Positions 30,758 through 45,148 are shown, counted from the stretch's first letter. The stretch is 64,000 nucleotides of DNA from Gorsachius magnificus (GCA_034008185.1 CM067109.1:31714885-31778884), one strand, 5' to 3'. Translations and numbers: made by a program. Notes: generated by a model not told the origin, from the sequence alone.

Positions 30758-33700
30758 TCTTAGAGTACTTGATGTAGCAACTTTAATGAGTTTATTTTAA
30801 GATCGGTCTTTTTATGCAATTAAACAAAATTTCACTAAGTTCACTAAGTTTTTCCCTGCAATTCTGTTTTTCATGCAGTACAGAAGTAATTTTGTAACTT
30901 TAAATATAAGCAGTAATAGCTGTGTCTTTTCTGATTTTTTCCCACTCTTCAGCTTTTTAAAACAATAGCAGTATCTAAAAATATTTCTCACATTCATCTT
31001 GAAATGCCATATGAATATTTAATAGTCCAGTTTCAAATCTGCGTATGGCCAGCTGTCATGGGATAGCACTACAGAGAATCTAGTATAACTTTGGTATAAG
31101 CTACCGAGTCGTATCCATCCCTAAATCTAAATTCATTTGATAGCTTAGAGATGTAGCTATCATCAAATCCAGGAATAAATCCTTTGTTGCTTTCATCTTG
31201 TATCTTATTACTTACTTGGCACAAATTGGCTTCTCTATGTAATGGGTGTTGAGTCTCACCAGTGAGCAAGCTGAAAAGTTCGTTCTCTGTTGTAAAAGTC
31301 TGTAACACTTTTCCGGAAGACCTGTAACGGTTTGTGGTATATTCATCTGGGTTTTGTTTTACCTTTCTTATTTTATCCCTGGAAGAAGCTGGTAGACAGC
31401 TACAATTGAAAAATATTTTCTGGTGAACTGGATTAAAAATAATCAGACTCGTAAGTGTTTTCCCTAACTGTAACTTAACAAATTGAGAGTGAGAACAGAT
31501 TTAATGGGCAAACATCTTGAAACTGTAAAATGGTCACCAGCTTAGGCAATTATCAAAGTCCAACTGTTCACCTACTAAATTGCTTCTTTTCATTTAATTG
31601 GTAGCTATTCTTTTCATTTTCACATAAAATCACCCACACTTTTATTGAGAAAAGGGAAGAAGAAATTTAGCTTAGAATCCAGCTCTTATTTTAGTAGGAT
31701 AAATGCCACACATTCCAGATGTGAATTAAATTTTTAAACTTTCTTCTTAAGCTCCTAGGTGATTGCTATGAATTCGGGCATAAATCTCTGATTAAGACTG
31801 CATAAATCATTCAATGCTTTCTAGAATACTTTTAAGATTGGAATGCCCACTAATAAAATCTCTGGAATTTATGTAGCACTGATCATCCCCCAGGAACAAA
31901 AAAATGCTATAAAGACCGTGCACTTAGGCTTCTATTCCTGACTCACAGTAATAGCAATGCAGCCCAGATCTATGGGTGAAGTAATTTGTGATAAGCAATG
32001 AAGGTTACTTTCACAGCTATTAAATCCTAAGGCCACTAAACTCTTTGGATATGCCTATTCTAGTATATTCCCTGGCATATTTTTGTCCTGTCCCTAACAT
32101 TGCCCAAAATAATCCTTGGGCATGGTTTGGGTGTCAGAATTTATGAGGGCCTTCCCCCCTCTGACAGGTAGTTTGCTTGCAGACCCTCTTTTGGAGACCT
32201 GCCTAGAGACTTTACTAGAATAGCTGTAGTCATTATGTGCCCATTGGCCTCAATTTTCAGGAAAACTTCCCTGGCACATTTAATTTACTGGTGTGGATGA
32301 AGCCTCTGAGTATACCTGGCATCAGGTGCAGTAGCCCTCAATGGTGTTTCAGGGTGTGTTCACATCTGTAGGGCAGGAGAAAGGGAAGAGTTTTTCTCAA
32401 TCACATGTTTCTTCTAAAAGGGCCACCTATTTGTGCATGCTGAAGTGACCTAAAACTTAACCCTTGTCAGAATAATCTCTGCAGAGTAGCATAAAAGCAC
32501 TTCCCAACTACTAATCCCCCAAATATATCCCAGACTGTCCCTTAAGAGTTACCTACATTGTTATCTGTCATTATTTCCTGACACTACAGCAGCTGAAGAA
32601 GATCAGCATGTCAGTGTCGCTCAGACAGCAGAAATCATCTTGTCCAATGTTGAATGCATGTACTAATATATTAAATATTACATAGAACATTAGTCATGCA
32701 CAAACTGAGCAGAGGTGCTCAGGATCTCTGATGTATTACAGGCTTTTTACTGAGGGCAGATAATACTAATAATAATGACAGAGCTGATCACGAGCTGTTT
32801 TGTGTGGACAAAGCTGAGTCAGCAGGGTTTGCCCTCTATCCCCCATTTGCTAATGAGGCTTCTGGGTCATAGTCCCAATGGACTGCTCCAGCAGCTAATG
32901 GCTGAAGTAAATACATACTCTTTTCCCATGGCCAGATACCGGGACTGCTAAGAAAGGTCTCATAGCACTGGAAGTATCTAGTCAGGGGAAATTCAAAGTT
33001 TCTTTATGCTACCAGGTTAGCCGAGGCCATCTTAACAGAGTAGGATCTGATTCCAGCAGGGTTTTTTTTTGTTACACCTAAGGGAGTGAGATCTGTAATT
33101 CTTGCGTATGACACCTTTTAAACAAAATAAACATTTGAGCAAAATGTAGCAGTAATGCTTCAAGAACAGAAGTGAAGAATTTGCAGAGTTTTAGTCAAAA
33201 TTGTAAAGAGTATCTGCTTTTAACACACATTCCAAACTGGGAACTGGTTAGTACAGTTTTTAATAGTGGATCTCTTGGAAAAGTATCAGGGATCCTTTAA
33301 GGACAATAAACTGTCAGGCCAAATTGTTGTGCCGCATTTTAAAAATTGTACCCTTGAACTGTAACTCCCTTTGAATTTTGCACTACAACACATGACCAGA
33401 AATATATTAGAGACAAAATGTCATTTCCAAAATCTCTGATACCATTTCATTTCATACTAATTTTATTCTTCTTATCCCTTAAGATAAGAAAAACCCTTCT
33501 AGTTTCTCACACAGCCAATTCCAGTGTGGAATATCATATTCTGATACAAATTCTGATACAACAGAAGAATATTTCAAATGAAACTGGAAGGGTAACAAAG
33601 AGCAAAGAATTACTAAGCGTCAATTATATAAGAGTATTCTTCTGCTGTAATTTATTTGCTGTTTGGCCTTGCAGGCTTATGGCATAACATACCCAGAACT

Positions 33701-36555
33701 ATGCTGTTGTTCTTTGCTGATATAACTTCTCCAGCCGCTGACATATCATGAAAGTATCATTCTATGGAAATCTCTTTCTGCTTAATTTTCTACTTTATTG
33801 GATTTTTTTTTTTTACCTTTTTCCTCACTTCTTCCAAGGGTGATATTTGTACTAAATTTCCACTGATTTTTTTTTGCTTGTCCTGTAATGATATTGTTTG
33901 TTCGCTGTCTTACTGTAACTAACAGTATTTTATGGTAGCTAAAGGATTTTTAGATTTTCTGTCACTCCTGGACTTTTTTTTTTTTAATATTTTTTATCCA
34001 TTGTTATCAGAGTGTACTGTTTTTCTAGATGTGTGTTTGCAAAATTGGTATTTTCCTGATTGTTAAATTCAGGACCGAATACCTCATGTTACACTTCAGA
34101 AATCAAATTAGAAAGTTTTCCTTTGGATACCACTTATTATCTGACAGATTTAGATAGCTGCTATTGTTGATCTCTGTGAAGGGATGCATCCTACTGGAAT
34201 AAATACATAATCTGTCTGCTGTCCCACAGAACCATCATATGAATGAGATGCTGTATCTTATGACAGCTTTTGTAAGCATTAGAAGTATCAGGAAGAAATT
34301 TTGCTGTGAAACATATTATATATGATCTGCTTCACCAGTGTACAATGCTTAGTCTTGTAACCTGCTGTACAAGAACCTCCCATACAGGAATTCTGACCAA
34401 GCCATTTTCTATCTTAACATGGTGTATTTTAAAACAAAAAGTGAGCATAATAGCTCAAAATTTCACACAATCAAACTACAACTTACAAGGCATTTGAATG
34501 AACTTGCAAGACGTAAGCCCTTTTGAAAATCTGTATGACACTGGATTTTTTGAAGCTATATAATATATTTGCAATCAGTGTCCAGGGGATGCTAGAAAAT
34601 CTGGCATTTATTTATTTGTTTCTGTGGATTTTAGTAAGTGTATTGCTTTGTGAAGAGAGAATCTAGTCCTTGAATCCAAATTCATGAAGACCCTCAGTAA
34701 TGCCATGGAGATCCCCTTTCAGGCATGCCCAAGGTAGCCAAAAATTTCCATGGTCACGGAATCTTCAAAAAGCAAGGGCAATTAGGTGAAGAAAAATATC
34801 ACTGAAAAAACCTTGATATGTCTGGTCTCCTTTAGACCACTGACTCACTGACAGAATATCATTGTGCAAAATTACACACCACCAACGTGCAAATATTCTG
34901 CAGAAGCACTGGAGGGAAAGAGGATGCAGTTGGCCAAGTTTTCTTTATCATAATGACTTCCTGTAGGAATTGCCTGATAGTTAGTTGTTCATAAAAATTA
35001 AATCATGCATTAGCAGACTAACAACTGAATTTCTTTGTCTTTCACCTGTGTGCAAAATCTTACACCACTTCAATTATAAGCCAGTTTTTTAAAGTTTGTG
35101 TTGTTCCAGTTTTATGCAATAAGAGGGTGAAGAAAGATTTGATACAGATAAACTATGAGTCTTCCTTTAATTTACTTAAAATAAATCCAATATATTTATT
35201 TGTTTGTACTATCTCAGCCCAAATTTTTCTAGTTTCAAAGAGCAAGTGCTATGAGGTTGGAAATTATAGCCAGATCTTCATTTTATGTACAGAATGTAGA
35301 CTCAGCCTTAATAACACAGTTGCATGCCACACCTTAATAGGGGGGTCCTTTACACAAGATACATGAAAAACTCTATACAACTTTATTTTAAAAATAGTAA
35401 GATTTATTTTACTGCAACGTAGAGTGGGGATTTCAGAGCATTAGTAATAGGATCCTAAAAAGATACAGCTTTTCTATTCACCTTCAGATAATATTTAGAG
35501 GTGGAGCTGAGAGGAAGGAGTGAAAGGACATGAACTTACATTTGCATGCTATTTATTTGTAAAAATGTATTGAATGATTGCTCAAACTTACTAGTAGATA
35601 AGAGAACTGAGTTACATGGAGTAGTTTTTATTTATCATCAGGCCTGGAAAAACAAGGGCATTGGCACCCTGAAGTTTCCCCCTCTGTTTCCCCTCTGCCA
35701 TTTGGATTTTCTGGTGTGAGAGTAAATCATATGTCCAGTATTGCGCCTGTTCAGTGCTTGTTTCCTCTGTTAAGGCCAGCCAGGCTGCTTGGTCAGTAAT
35801 GAAGACTCTAGAAGCTTAGACTCAACAACTCAGACTTCTGTCTTTCATGGTAGTTATTTACTGGTTGTGAAACAGGCCTAGGATACCAAGGCTTATAAAT
35901 TCAGGGTACACTTTAACTTTTAAAATATAAAGTCTACTTGTAAGACTGGCTTTTGCTTAAAAATGGAACAAAACAGGAGGTAAAAACTGGATCCATATAT
36001 GGTGAGTCGCCTGTTTCTGAGATTCAAATGTGTGAATTCTCCAATTTTGAAGAAACGCACAGTTTCAGCAAAACATGATCTCTTGATATTTATACACACA
36101 TTAAGGAGGATGTGAAAAAAAAAAGGCAGGAATGCTGCATCATTCTGATTTAGATGAGAAATTTAATATTGCATTATTTTCTTTTGAAACCTGTTCTACA
36201 CCTCATCACAATGGCATTTTTGTTTGGCAAATGTGCTTGGTCATCTTTTATTTTTGAGGAAGCAAGCTATTTCTACCAGCAGGAGTTTGATATCTAGGTG
36301 CAAAAGAGATATTGACAGAATTATCTTTTTAGGCATCCTATTAATTGTTTTCCAGGATCAGAATATACAGAACAATTACAGTAAGTACAGCAGGTATTAC
36401 TAGTGAAGCTTGTGACCTAAAGTCCACGACAATTTGCATTACATTAGAGACTAGGTTTTCTGCTGAGGTCTCTTGAACCTCCTCTTTCCCTTTGCCCAAG
36501 GTGAAAAATGAGATCTGAAAACTTGCTACAGAGTTATATTTAAAAGGATTAAGCC
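30758..36555. other. AT-rich DNA between CR1 copies C and D
   Basis: Many T-runs and A-runs (for example 33061-33069, 33805-33814, 33976-33986) and only short chance ORFs. Apart from the Maf/AP-1 palindrome at 32813 nothing nameable is seen. It could be intron or gene desert. Confidence 0.5.
32813..32823. promoter_or_regulatory. Palindromic Maf/AP-1 site (TRE-type MARE core)
   Basis: GCTGAGTCAGC is a perfect 11-bp palindrome. With its flanks it matches 12 of 13 positions of the TGCTGAGTCAGCA Maf recognition element, and it contains the AP-1 core TGAGTCA. It lies in a locally less AT-rich stretch (32810-32890). Whether it is used is unknown. Confidence 0.4.
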
Positions 36556-38092
36556 TTTTGTTACACTTAGCTGACCAAGAGAGATTTCTGAAGTACTCAG
36601 GCATGCTGTATATCTCCATGATATTTGAAAAGTCATGGCAGTCAGGTGAAGTCCCCAATGACTGGAAAAAGGGAAACATTGTACCCATTTTCAAAAAGGG
36701 TAGAAAGGAAGACCCCAGGAACTACCAACCTGTCAGCCTCACCTCTGTGCCTGGGAAGATCATGGAACAGATCCTCCTAGAAGCTATGCTAAGGCACATG
36801 GAGGCCAGGGAAGTGATTTGAGATAGCCAGCATGGCTTCACCAAGGGCAAGTCCTGCCTGATGAACCTAGTGTCTTTCTATGATGGTGTGACAACAACAG
36901 TGGACAAGGAAAAACCAATGGATGTCATCTACCTGGACTTCTGTAAAGCCCTCGACACCGTCCCCCCCGACAGCCTTCTCTCTAAATTGGAGAGCTATGG
37001 ATTGGAGGCGTAGACTGTTCAGTGGATAAGGAATTGGTTGGATGGTCACATCCAGAGGGTAATTAGTAGTCAACAGCTCAACGTCTGGATGGAGACCAGT
37101 GACGAGTGGTGTCCCTCAGGAGTCCGTACTGGGACCAGTGCTGTTCAATATATTCATCAATGACATAGACAGTGAGATCGAGTGCACCCTCAGCAAGTTT
37201 GCGGACGACACCAGACTGAGTGGTGCGGTTGACACACCAGAAGGACGGGATGTCACCCAGAGAGACCTGGACAGGCTGAAGAGGTGGGTCTGTGTGAACC
37301 TCATGAGGTTCAACAAGGCCAAGTGCAAGGTCATGCACCTGGGTCAGGGTAACCCCCAGTATCAGTACAGGCTGGGAGAAGAAAGGATCAAGAGCAGGCC
37401 TGCCGAGAGGGACTTGGGCGTGCTGGTGGATGAAAAGATGGACATGAGCCGGCAATGTGCAATGGCAGCCCAGAAGGCCAACTGTACCCTGGGCTGCATC
37501 AGGAGAAGCATGGCCAGCAGGTCAAGGGAGGGGATTCTGCCCCTCTGCTCCGCTCTGGTGAGACCTCACCTGGAGTACTGCATCCAGCTCTGGAACCCTC
37601 AGCACAAGAAGGACATGGAACTGTTGGAGCGGGTCCAGAGGAGGGCTACTAAAATGATCCGAGGGCTGTAGCACCTCTCCTATGAGGACAGGCTGGGAGA
37701 GTTGGGGTTGTTCAGCCTGGAGAAAAGAAGGCTTCAGGGAGACCATATTGCAGCCTTTAGGTATTTAAAGCCTATAGGAAACATGGGGGGAATCTTTTTA
37801 GTAGGGCCAGCTGTGACAGGACAAGGGGTGATGGTTTTAAACTGAAGCAGGGTAGGTTTAGATTGGATATAAGGAAGAAATTCTTTACAATGAGGGTATT
37901 GAAACACTGGAATGGGTTGCCCAGTGAGGTAGTGGAGGCCCCATCCCTGGAAGCATTCAAGACCAGGTTGAATGGGGCTTTGAGCAATCTGATCTAGTTA
38001 GCAGTGTCCCTGCTCACTGCAGGGGCGTTGGACTAGATGACCTCTAAAGGTCCCTTCCAACTCAAACCATTGTATGATTCTATGATTCTATG
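36556..38092 (+). mobile_element. CR1 LINE copy D (5' truncated, most complete RT)
   Basis: Begins inside the reverse transcriptase ([18 protein letters not shown]) and runs through ORF2 and the 3' UTR. It ends with GTATGATTCTATGATTCTATG, an ATTCTATG octamer tail. It is the only copy here that keeps an unaltered FADD box. Two stops and one frameshift inactivate it. It is on the opposite strand to copies A-C. Confidence 0.94.
36558..37671 (+). pseudogene. CR1 ORF2 (reverse transcriptase) pseudogene
   Basis: The first frame, 36558-36821, holds the [12 protein letters not shown] block and is stopped by TGA at 36819. The same frame then continues with [11 protein letters not shown] and [16 protein letters not shown] (motif A) to a TAG at 37011. 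A frameshift between 37014 and 37099 leads to the second open piece, 37099-37671. That piece starts [23 protein letters not shown], contains the FADD catalytic box (37198-37209) and ends in [10 protein letters not shown]. The expected AFDTV of motif A reads ALDTV. Not functional, but only moderately decayed. Confidence 0.88.
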
Positions 38093-40287
38093 CTGAAGCT
38101 CATCCATTGTGGGTGTAAATTCTTGAAGCTTGTTAGCAAACATCTGCCAGTGGCTGAAATTTGTCTACCTCTCTAAAGCATTTACATTTTCCTAGAGCAG
38201 AGGATTTCCAAAATTCTTTGGAAATCTAAAACCCATTGTCAAGGCAATAAAGATAAATTATGAGAACTTTCAACTCTTTTATGGTAATTGGTGCCTTGAA
38301 CACTAAATGACGTACTGTGTACTGTCACATCATGTCATCTTAGACCCATCTGTTTGTACTTGGCATGGATGATGAGTTCAGACAATTCATCATTTTGTTC
38401 CACACAGACTCTTTCTTCTCTTAAGCTTTGCAATTACAGCTGATCTTACATCTGTCTCCTTCTAGCCTTGCTTCTGGAAATATGCCCAGTGATTCAGGTA
38501 AAGTTAATATACTGTCCTAAATTAGCAAAACTACTTGATATCTTTCAAGAATGGAACATTTCTTCAGTGGAGTGAAACAGACTTACTTAACTTTACTATT
38601 ATCTGTATTTCCATGACTTATAAAGTCTTTTACAGTTTTGATGTCTATAATTTCATTCTTTCCAGGTTACGGTTTTATTTGGTGTTCACATGAGTCAATG
38701 TGGGAAAAACATAAAAATGTAAGAGCACTAAACTCAGCAACCACCAGATGCCAGCTATGCAAGTGTTCATTATATTTACTAAGTAATACTCATATTTGTG
38801 AACTCCAAGTAGTTTTTAAGGTAGATCAATTAAATTCCCTTTCCCTATAATTGTATTTAAAATATTTCTAACTTTTAACCTTTAAACCTGTATGTAAATA
38901 GAAAGGAAGCCTAAAAGACTTAAATACATAAATTAGAATATACCCTACCACTGTTAACCTTGATCTGGTTTATACACTATCAATTTGCTTTCATTGTGAA
39001 ATGGCATACAAAACTACAGGAGGTACTTCTGTCTAATAAACTAGTAATTTAACCTTGTTTGCCTTTTCTTTGTTCTTCATAGGTATGAGAAATTATAGAA
39101 TATTAAGGTTGTTAAGTACTGTCTGCAAAAGTGATGTCAGGGTTTATATTTTTGCAAAAAAAAAGGGGGGGGGGTGTTCTGTGAAACTGAGGATAAATTT
39201 TTTTAATTTAGGAAAAAATCATTAAAATAATTCCCTGTATCTGTTTGTTCTGCAGAGATTTTGAGAAGGTCTTCCCCCTTCTAAACAATTTTTTATAATA
39301 ATAAAAAGGAAATCTATTGCTAAAGAAACATTGTCCCATATGTCTAAAAATCATTAGTCCATGTGTTATTAAAAGCTTTCTGTGAAGCAAGCGGATATAG
39401 GCTACTGAGACACTATGAAACTTAGAGAATTTGCTGATTGACTTGTTAAGCAATCAGAGTAATGAAAAAAAACAGACAATCAGGGCAATGCCAACAGAAT
39501 TAAAAAGGTGACTTTCTGAAAGCAAAACCAAACTGCCAATGTGAATTTTTAGTCTAGTTTTTACACTTAAAAAAATGCTGCAAGCAGTGTTTTATTTGTT
39601 CAACCTAGGGTGTTTAAATAGAAAAAGACAGTCATAACTTAATCTCAGGTGGGATTAACATTCTTCAAATAATTCAGCCAGTACATTTTAAGTTTCATTC
39701 ATATAACCTGTTCATTTTTTATATCACTGTTACAAAAGAAATGTCATTTGTCTCTGGTAGGATCCTACACATTTCAAAGAAGGTATCAAACTGACTTGTG
39801 AGAGGCAGGAAAAAGACTGCAGCAAATCTTTTGAATTAGGACATCAGCCGTAACGTTAGACAAAACTATAGCCACTGTCTTGTCTCAGTGGAAGGAATTA
39901 AGGTAGGCAGAGCTCTTTTAAGCTTTTTCCATATTAAACATAAAAAGTATATTGAAAAAAAATGCAATCTATTTCTAGTCAAGTACTCAACTGTTGGAAT
40001 TGCCAGAATTTTGATAGTCCATCTACCTTTATTTCCCCATCTTCTGGCATGTGTTATGAGCCTGGTTTTAATTAACTGATCACATAAGGTCCGCTCTCCG
40101 CCCCCTGCCCCCCCACCCTGCCCCACAGGACTCTTGTCTCCTGCTGCTCACAATATATAGATAATGCTCACTGAATGAGTAACTATTCATCATTTTGTTT
40201 CTTTGTTACTGTTCAGTGTATGGTCCCATGCCACATTTTCAAGTTCTGCTCTGAAGACAGAATTTTTAATTTCCTCCTGGGCTTTTC

Positions 40288-40430
40288 TGTGGTGCTCATC
40301 ACTACAGTGTCTGAGTGCTTTACGAATTTTAATGAATTTATCCTCACAGCACTTCTGTGCACTGAAGAGGAATTATTATTCTAATTTGACAGAGAGAGAA
40401 CTGAGACAGAATAAATTAGAAAATATCCAC
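40288..40430 (-). mobile_element. MIR-like (CORE-SINE type) relic
   Basis: GTGCTCATCACTACAGTGTCTGAGTGCTTTACGAATTTTAATGAATTTATCCTCACAGCAC, then GAGGAATTATTATTCTAATTTGACAG and GAACTGAGACAGA. This is in the same order as the reverse complement of the MIR 3' half (AGCGCTTTAC, AATCCTCACA, TATTATTATCCCCATTTTACAG, AAACTGAGGC). It is the clearest of the three MIR-like relics in the window. Confidence 0.65.
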
Positions 40431-40650
40431 TATTTTTGACAGTCAATTTGAGGTGCTTATGAGCTGATTTTTCAGGTGGTTTAGTATTATACAATGCAGG
40501 ATACATTCAGTATCTGTTGCCTATGCTGCAGGTGTAGGTATCATGTTTTCAAAACACAGCAAGGGCCTGGAGTTGCAAGAAAGAGGAACACAGAGGTAGT
40601 GGCCACTTGCAATATGTTCTGTTTAAGGGATTTGGCTGTGAGAGATCTGT

Positions 40651-40666
40651 GAGAGAGAGAGAGAGG
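40651..40666 (+). repeat. (GA)n microsatellite
   Basis: Seven GA units followed by GG. Short simple repeat. Confidence 0.85.
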
Positions 40667-43600
40667 GATACAGTTATTCAGGGCACCTCTCCAGTCCCCT
40701 GAATTTTCAGACCATCCTTGCTTTTCATCTAGTTTCTACTGCATCCACCACTACACATCTTCCAACCTCTGCAAAAGCAATGTAGGGATTATGCAGTATT
40801 CTAGTCTGTATAATTCTGATTTGTCCCTAGAGCAAGACTATCCAGAGACAACTGGATGAGGAACTAATCTTGTGTAAAACAAATTTCCAAATTATAATGC
40901 AAAGACACAAGAGGCATTTTTAAAGTTTGTGTAGGAAACTTTGGTAGTGCTTTAAACTATGTTTTTGCATGTGCCCTCTTGTTTTGGTTTTTGTTTTTTT
41001 AAAAAAAAGCAAAGCAAAGCTGTGAACCATGTGTCACTGTACAGATACTCACCTGGCTCGTGCTGAGTCTTCAGACAGCTCAGAGCTGAGCTGGGGCAAT
41101 ACTCTCTTTAAATTGACCAACAGTAAAGAGGATTTATGAAGGATTTGCTGATAGGCCAGAAACTGTGAGATCTGGGAACTGTAAGTTTTAATCTAGTTTC
41201 TAAAGGAGATTGTGTCACTGTGAGCTCTTGACCCTTTTGCAAATTTCACTCTTTCTGGTTCTTCCTCTCCAGTCTATGACAGATCTGGTTTTGTTGCTTT
41301 ATTCCCATTTTGAGTCCTCCCTTCCTCTAGGTGCCCCTTTCTCCCTGTTCGTCACAGTTCTTATCATCTTATTCAATCTTCTCTCTCCTCTACGGTCCCT
41401 AATGAAGCCTCAGGCTTCACAGAAAGACCTCAGAAAGAAAGGCTTTCACAATACTCTTTAGTGCAGTATTGTCATAGTGTTGCTTGTTAAGTGATACCTG
41501 TATGATCACAAATCCATTTGTTATACTCCTGTCTAATGCATTACAATTCAAAATACTATTGTCTCTATGCTATCTTAGCTTAAATCTTATTCTTTCTAAA
41601 TAAATAAGCTGCAAAAAAGAAAGATCTGTAAGATTACTAACTGAAAAAGTTGTATCTGGCTGTGCCACGAATTTCTTGTGTGTCGTGCATAAATCATGTT
41701 AAGTTCACTGTCATTTTCTACCCCATGGACAAAACAGGGGTAGCAATATTTCCATCCTTCAATCCACAGTTCTCCTTGTCTATGTCTAACATGAACATGC
41801 TTAACATTATTGCTGTGCTTAATTCCATTATTTTCACAGGGTCAGAGGCTGATTTTTTTTGCCCCTTGGCAGTGCTTTTGCGATAGGATCCTGATCTCAG
41901 TTAGGGCCTTTGAACTCTATTATAGTTCCAGCAAATAACAGCAGAATGGCAGCAGTTATTATATAGCACATAATACATACATGGTGCCGTATGAAAAATT
42001 AGCTATAACAAAATTGCCTTTCTTTCCTGCATGGGACAATACACAATGATTCAGCTCAAAGCCTGTTTGGTAAGTCAGTCATGATATAAGTGGATTTTAA
42101 GAATTTATTGCATTTATTTTAGAAGGAGAATATTGTCTTTACTCTAGAAGGAGAACATATCTGATATTGACTCTGACTATGTCGTAATAGTATCTACAAC
42201 AGCAGACATAACCAAAAATAGGGCTGCTGAAGAACATGAAAATTAAAAGTTTATTCAAAGGAAGCAAATGGTTTAGGGGGAAGAAAAAGAGAGCAAAAGA
42301 TACAGAGGAAAATTAGTCTCCTGGAATAATGTAAATAAGACTTAGTTGTATGTGGAATAAAAGAAGTGCATAGTAATTGGGATAAGTATATACACATATA
42401 TATATGTTGTCACTGTGTCTTGCAGATACACATTATTGTTAGTTATTATTACTGAGTTCTTAAATAAAATTCACTGGGAAATCCCACAGTCACCACTGTA
42501 TTACCAGTACATTCCCGTTTCAAAAAGTGAATAGTTTTGCATGACACTGCACGTAACAACAGCAGCACACTGGTAAAACATTATAAATCATTTAGAAGAG
42601 GAGCAGGACGGGAAGACATGTTAGGGAATTAATGCATACAGTGAAAAGAGGCACCCAGGAATGTTTCTTTTTCACTACTTTTTCAGTGATATATTTTTGA
42701 TTTTATTTTAATGGAGGATGGGAGCTGATTACACCAACCAACACATAGTAAGAAGCAAACTATGGAAGATGCTTCTTAGTAACCCCTCAGGCCGCAGCAA
42801 TTCTATCTTATCATCATTGGCTGTGTGGATGTATTTTATCTTCCAACATAAGCAGTTAAACTCAATAATCCTATTACTGTACTGAAGTAGGATGCAAGAA
42901 TCCTCCAAAGCAGAAAAAAAGCAAAAACTAAATTAAATACATTTTGAGACATCAAAATATCCTTTAAAAATCTGCTTTATGCAGTGTTGGGCTTTCTGCA
43001 TATATTTTTTTTTTTATTAAATAAGCAAGTGAATAATCATTAAATGATTTGTAGTTATTCTACTCTGAAGGATACTTGATGGGATTCTGTGTCATGGTTC
43101 TGCTCGATATAAGTATCCAGCAATTGCAATTAGGGGAGTCTGTGAGGAAATACAGGTAGAAACATTTTCAGGATGACAGCATGCACTCATCTTGTATCTG
43201 CAGCTCATGCTGCACAGACAGTGTGATCAAGCATCTCATTAAGAGCTTGGTAGAGACTGTGGCATGGTTGAGAGCAAATTGATTAAAGTTCAGTCTGGAT
43301 CTTGATACTAAGATGATGAGACTGGAGAAAGCAACCAGAGGATATGGAAAAGATGTCAGCCCTTTTACTGAGGATGTGCATCCATCAGTTGTCACTTCAG
43401 CTGACTTCCAAGTTAGAGGGCATTTTACTAGATTTTCTACAGCTTTTACTTCATCATGTAGCTGCATGGATCTGGGTGGCATTTTATCTATTTTTCAACC
43501 TGCATCAGGTCACAATATTACACGGCACTCTCCAATTTTTGAACTGTGCAGAGTTTAGCTCCTTCTTTGTAGAACACAGCATCTTACTATGAACATTTCC

Positions 43601-43734
43601 TAACAATGTTTTTGCACTCGTCTTCTGCTAGTTCTGGATAGAGCAGGTGTACTGATTTTAGCTGACAGTATGGAGCACTGAAGCTTAAATAACATGGGAT
43701 CTGACATCTATAAGGCAAGAAGTAAGGAGGGTGA

Positions 43735-43865
43735 GAGGTACTCTAAGCACATGACCTGTGGACAAATCACCTCTAAAATGGGAATAATAGTACTCATTGT
43801 GGCACTTCTTAAACAACTTTAAAATCTTTAAGTGGAAGTCCCTATGAATTTTCTGGGTTTGATTT
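43735..43865 (+). mobile_element. MIR-like relic
   Basis: TGACCTGTGGACAAATCAC, then CTCTAAAATGGGAATAATAGTACTCATTGTGGCACTTCTTAAACAAC. These match the MIR order TGACCTTGGGCAAGTCAC, TCTGTAAAATGGGGATAATAATAGTACC. Diverged and truncated. Confidence 0.6.
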
Positions 43866-45148
43866 TCTTATAAATAAAGGGCTGATCATAACAATATATC
43901 CTATGGAGCTAGTTGATTATATCATTCAGTGAGCTCTCCTGTATCTCTCTCATCTGAACAAGGTCTGTTTCGGGTCAGCAGTGGGGAACAACAGGCTTTT
44001 GTGGGCAGAGACTGTGGCGCTCTTGACAGCATACTGATAAAAGGTCAGACTGGGTAGCAGCTCTGTGATGATGAGGGAAAACATATATGTATGAAAAGAT
44101 GAAAATATATGGGAAAACATGATGGGGAAACAATGCGTAAAGGTATTGAGATCTGTTTAACAAAAGCTGTGGTGCATTTAATAATTGGCTGCTTTTAGTT
44201 CTGGAGCTGTTATATCCAAATCCTTCCCTGTCCAAGCACTACTAATAGGTATCACAGTGAACACTGTTAAGGAATAAATCTGGCTGAAAACATGTGCCTT
44301 TTTTCTTTGGTGAGTTTTTGGTTTCATCAGTTCCTTAGTCTGCCTCCCCACTTAGCTGCAGGAAGGTCAGCACCTGTATGAAAAAAAAGTTTGGAAACAA
44401 ATGTGAGTCTAAAAGAACTCTAGAGCTGTCATCTTATCAGCATTCATTACTACTTTCTTCTTTTCCATATTCCAGTATTTGAGCCAGAAGCAAACATTTT
44501 TATCTGCTTTGTTAGATATTTTAAAATAGTTAGTTTCTCTATGTTAACGAAAAAGTTTTTAAATGGCTAGTCAAACACAAATAAAAGGATAAAATGTCCA
44601 TGAAAATATTAGAAATATTAAACTACACATTAAAAAAATATACAGTTCTGTTTCAAACTTATTACACTAGAAATGGAGAAGAAAATCTCACTGTATCAAT
44701 AACACAGAAAATGCTGACTGCTGCATTTATGTACTTTTTGAAGTACTTTTATGTACTTTTTGAGCGAAAAACAAATTCAAGGCAAAGACAAAAAGAGAGA
44801 ATAATATAAAAACCCCAGGTTATAATAATTGTCAAAAGTATTGCTATTTAAGTAGTCACTGCTTTTCAATGTATCTTAGAAAAAAATGCAAATAGGGATT
44901 TCAGCAAAGCAGTAACTTCTCGCAGACTGCAGGACTGAATAAAAATGGAGGAGGATCTAATTGTCAATAACACCATTAAAATTAAACAGAGTTAATCCCA
45001 ATTTGCCTCTGCGTGGAGGGAGGAATGAAGCAATGATGTACAGAGGCAGGGAAACGAAGGCCGTGTAAACAGGCGTGGAGACTTTATGTACTTTCTCTCC
45101 CACACCTGAAAACAGGTACCTCAATCTTTACATGACTGTCCTAAGAGC

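Larger units (their letters stand above)
38093..45130. other. AT-rich DNA between CR1 copies D and E
   Basis: Contains two MIR-like relics (40.3 and 43.7 kb), a GA microsatellite (40.65 kb), G-runs near 39164-39174, and a near-tandem TATGTACTTTTTGA duplication at about 44729-44764. No gene-like ORFs (all below 110 codons). Confidence 0.5.

Noticed and set aside
37078..37455. 125-codon minus-strand ORF
   Set aside because: It is the antisense of the CR1 copy D reverse transcriptase.
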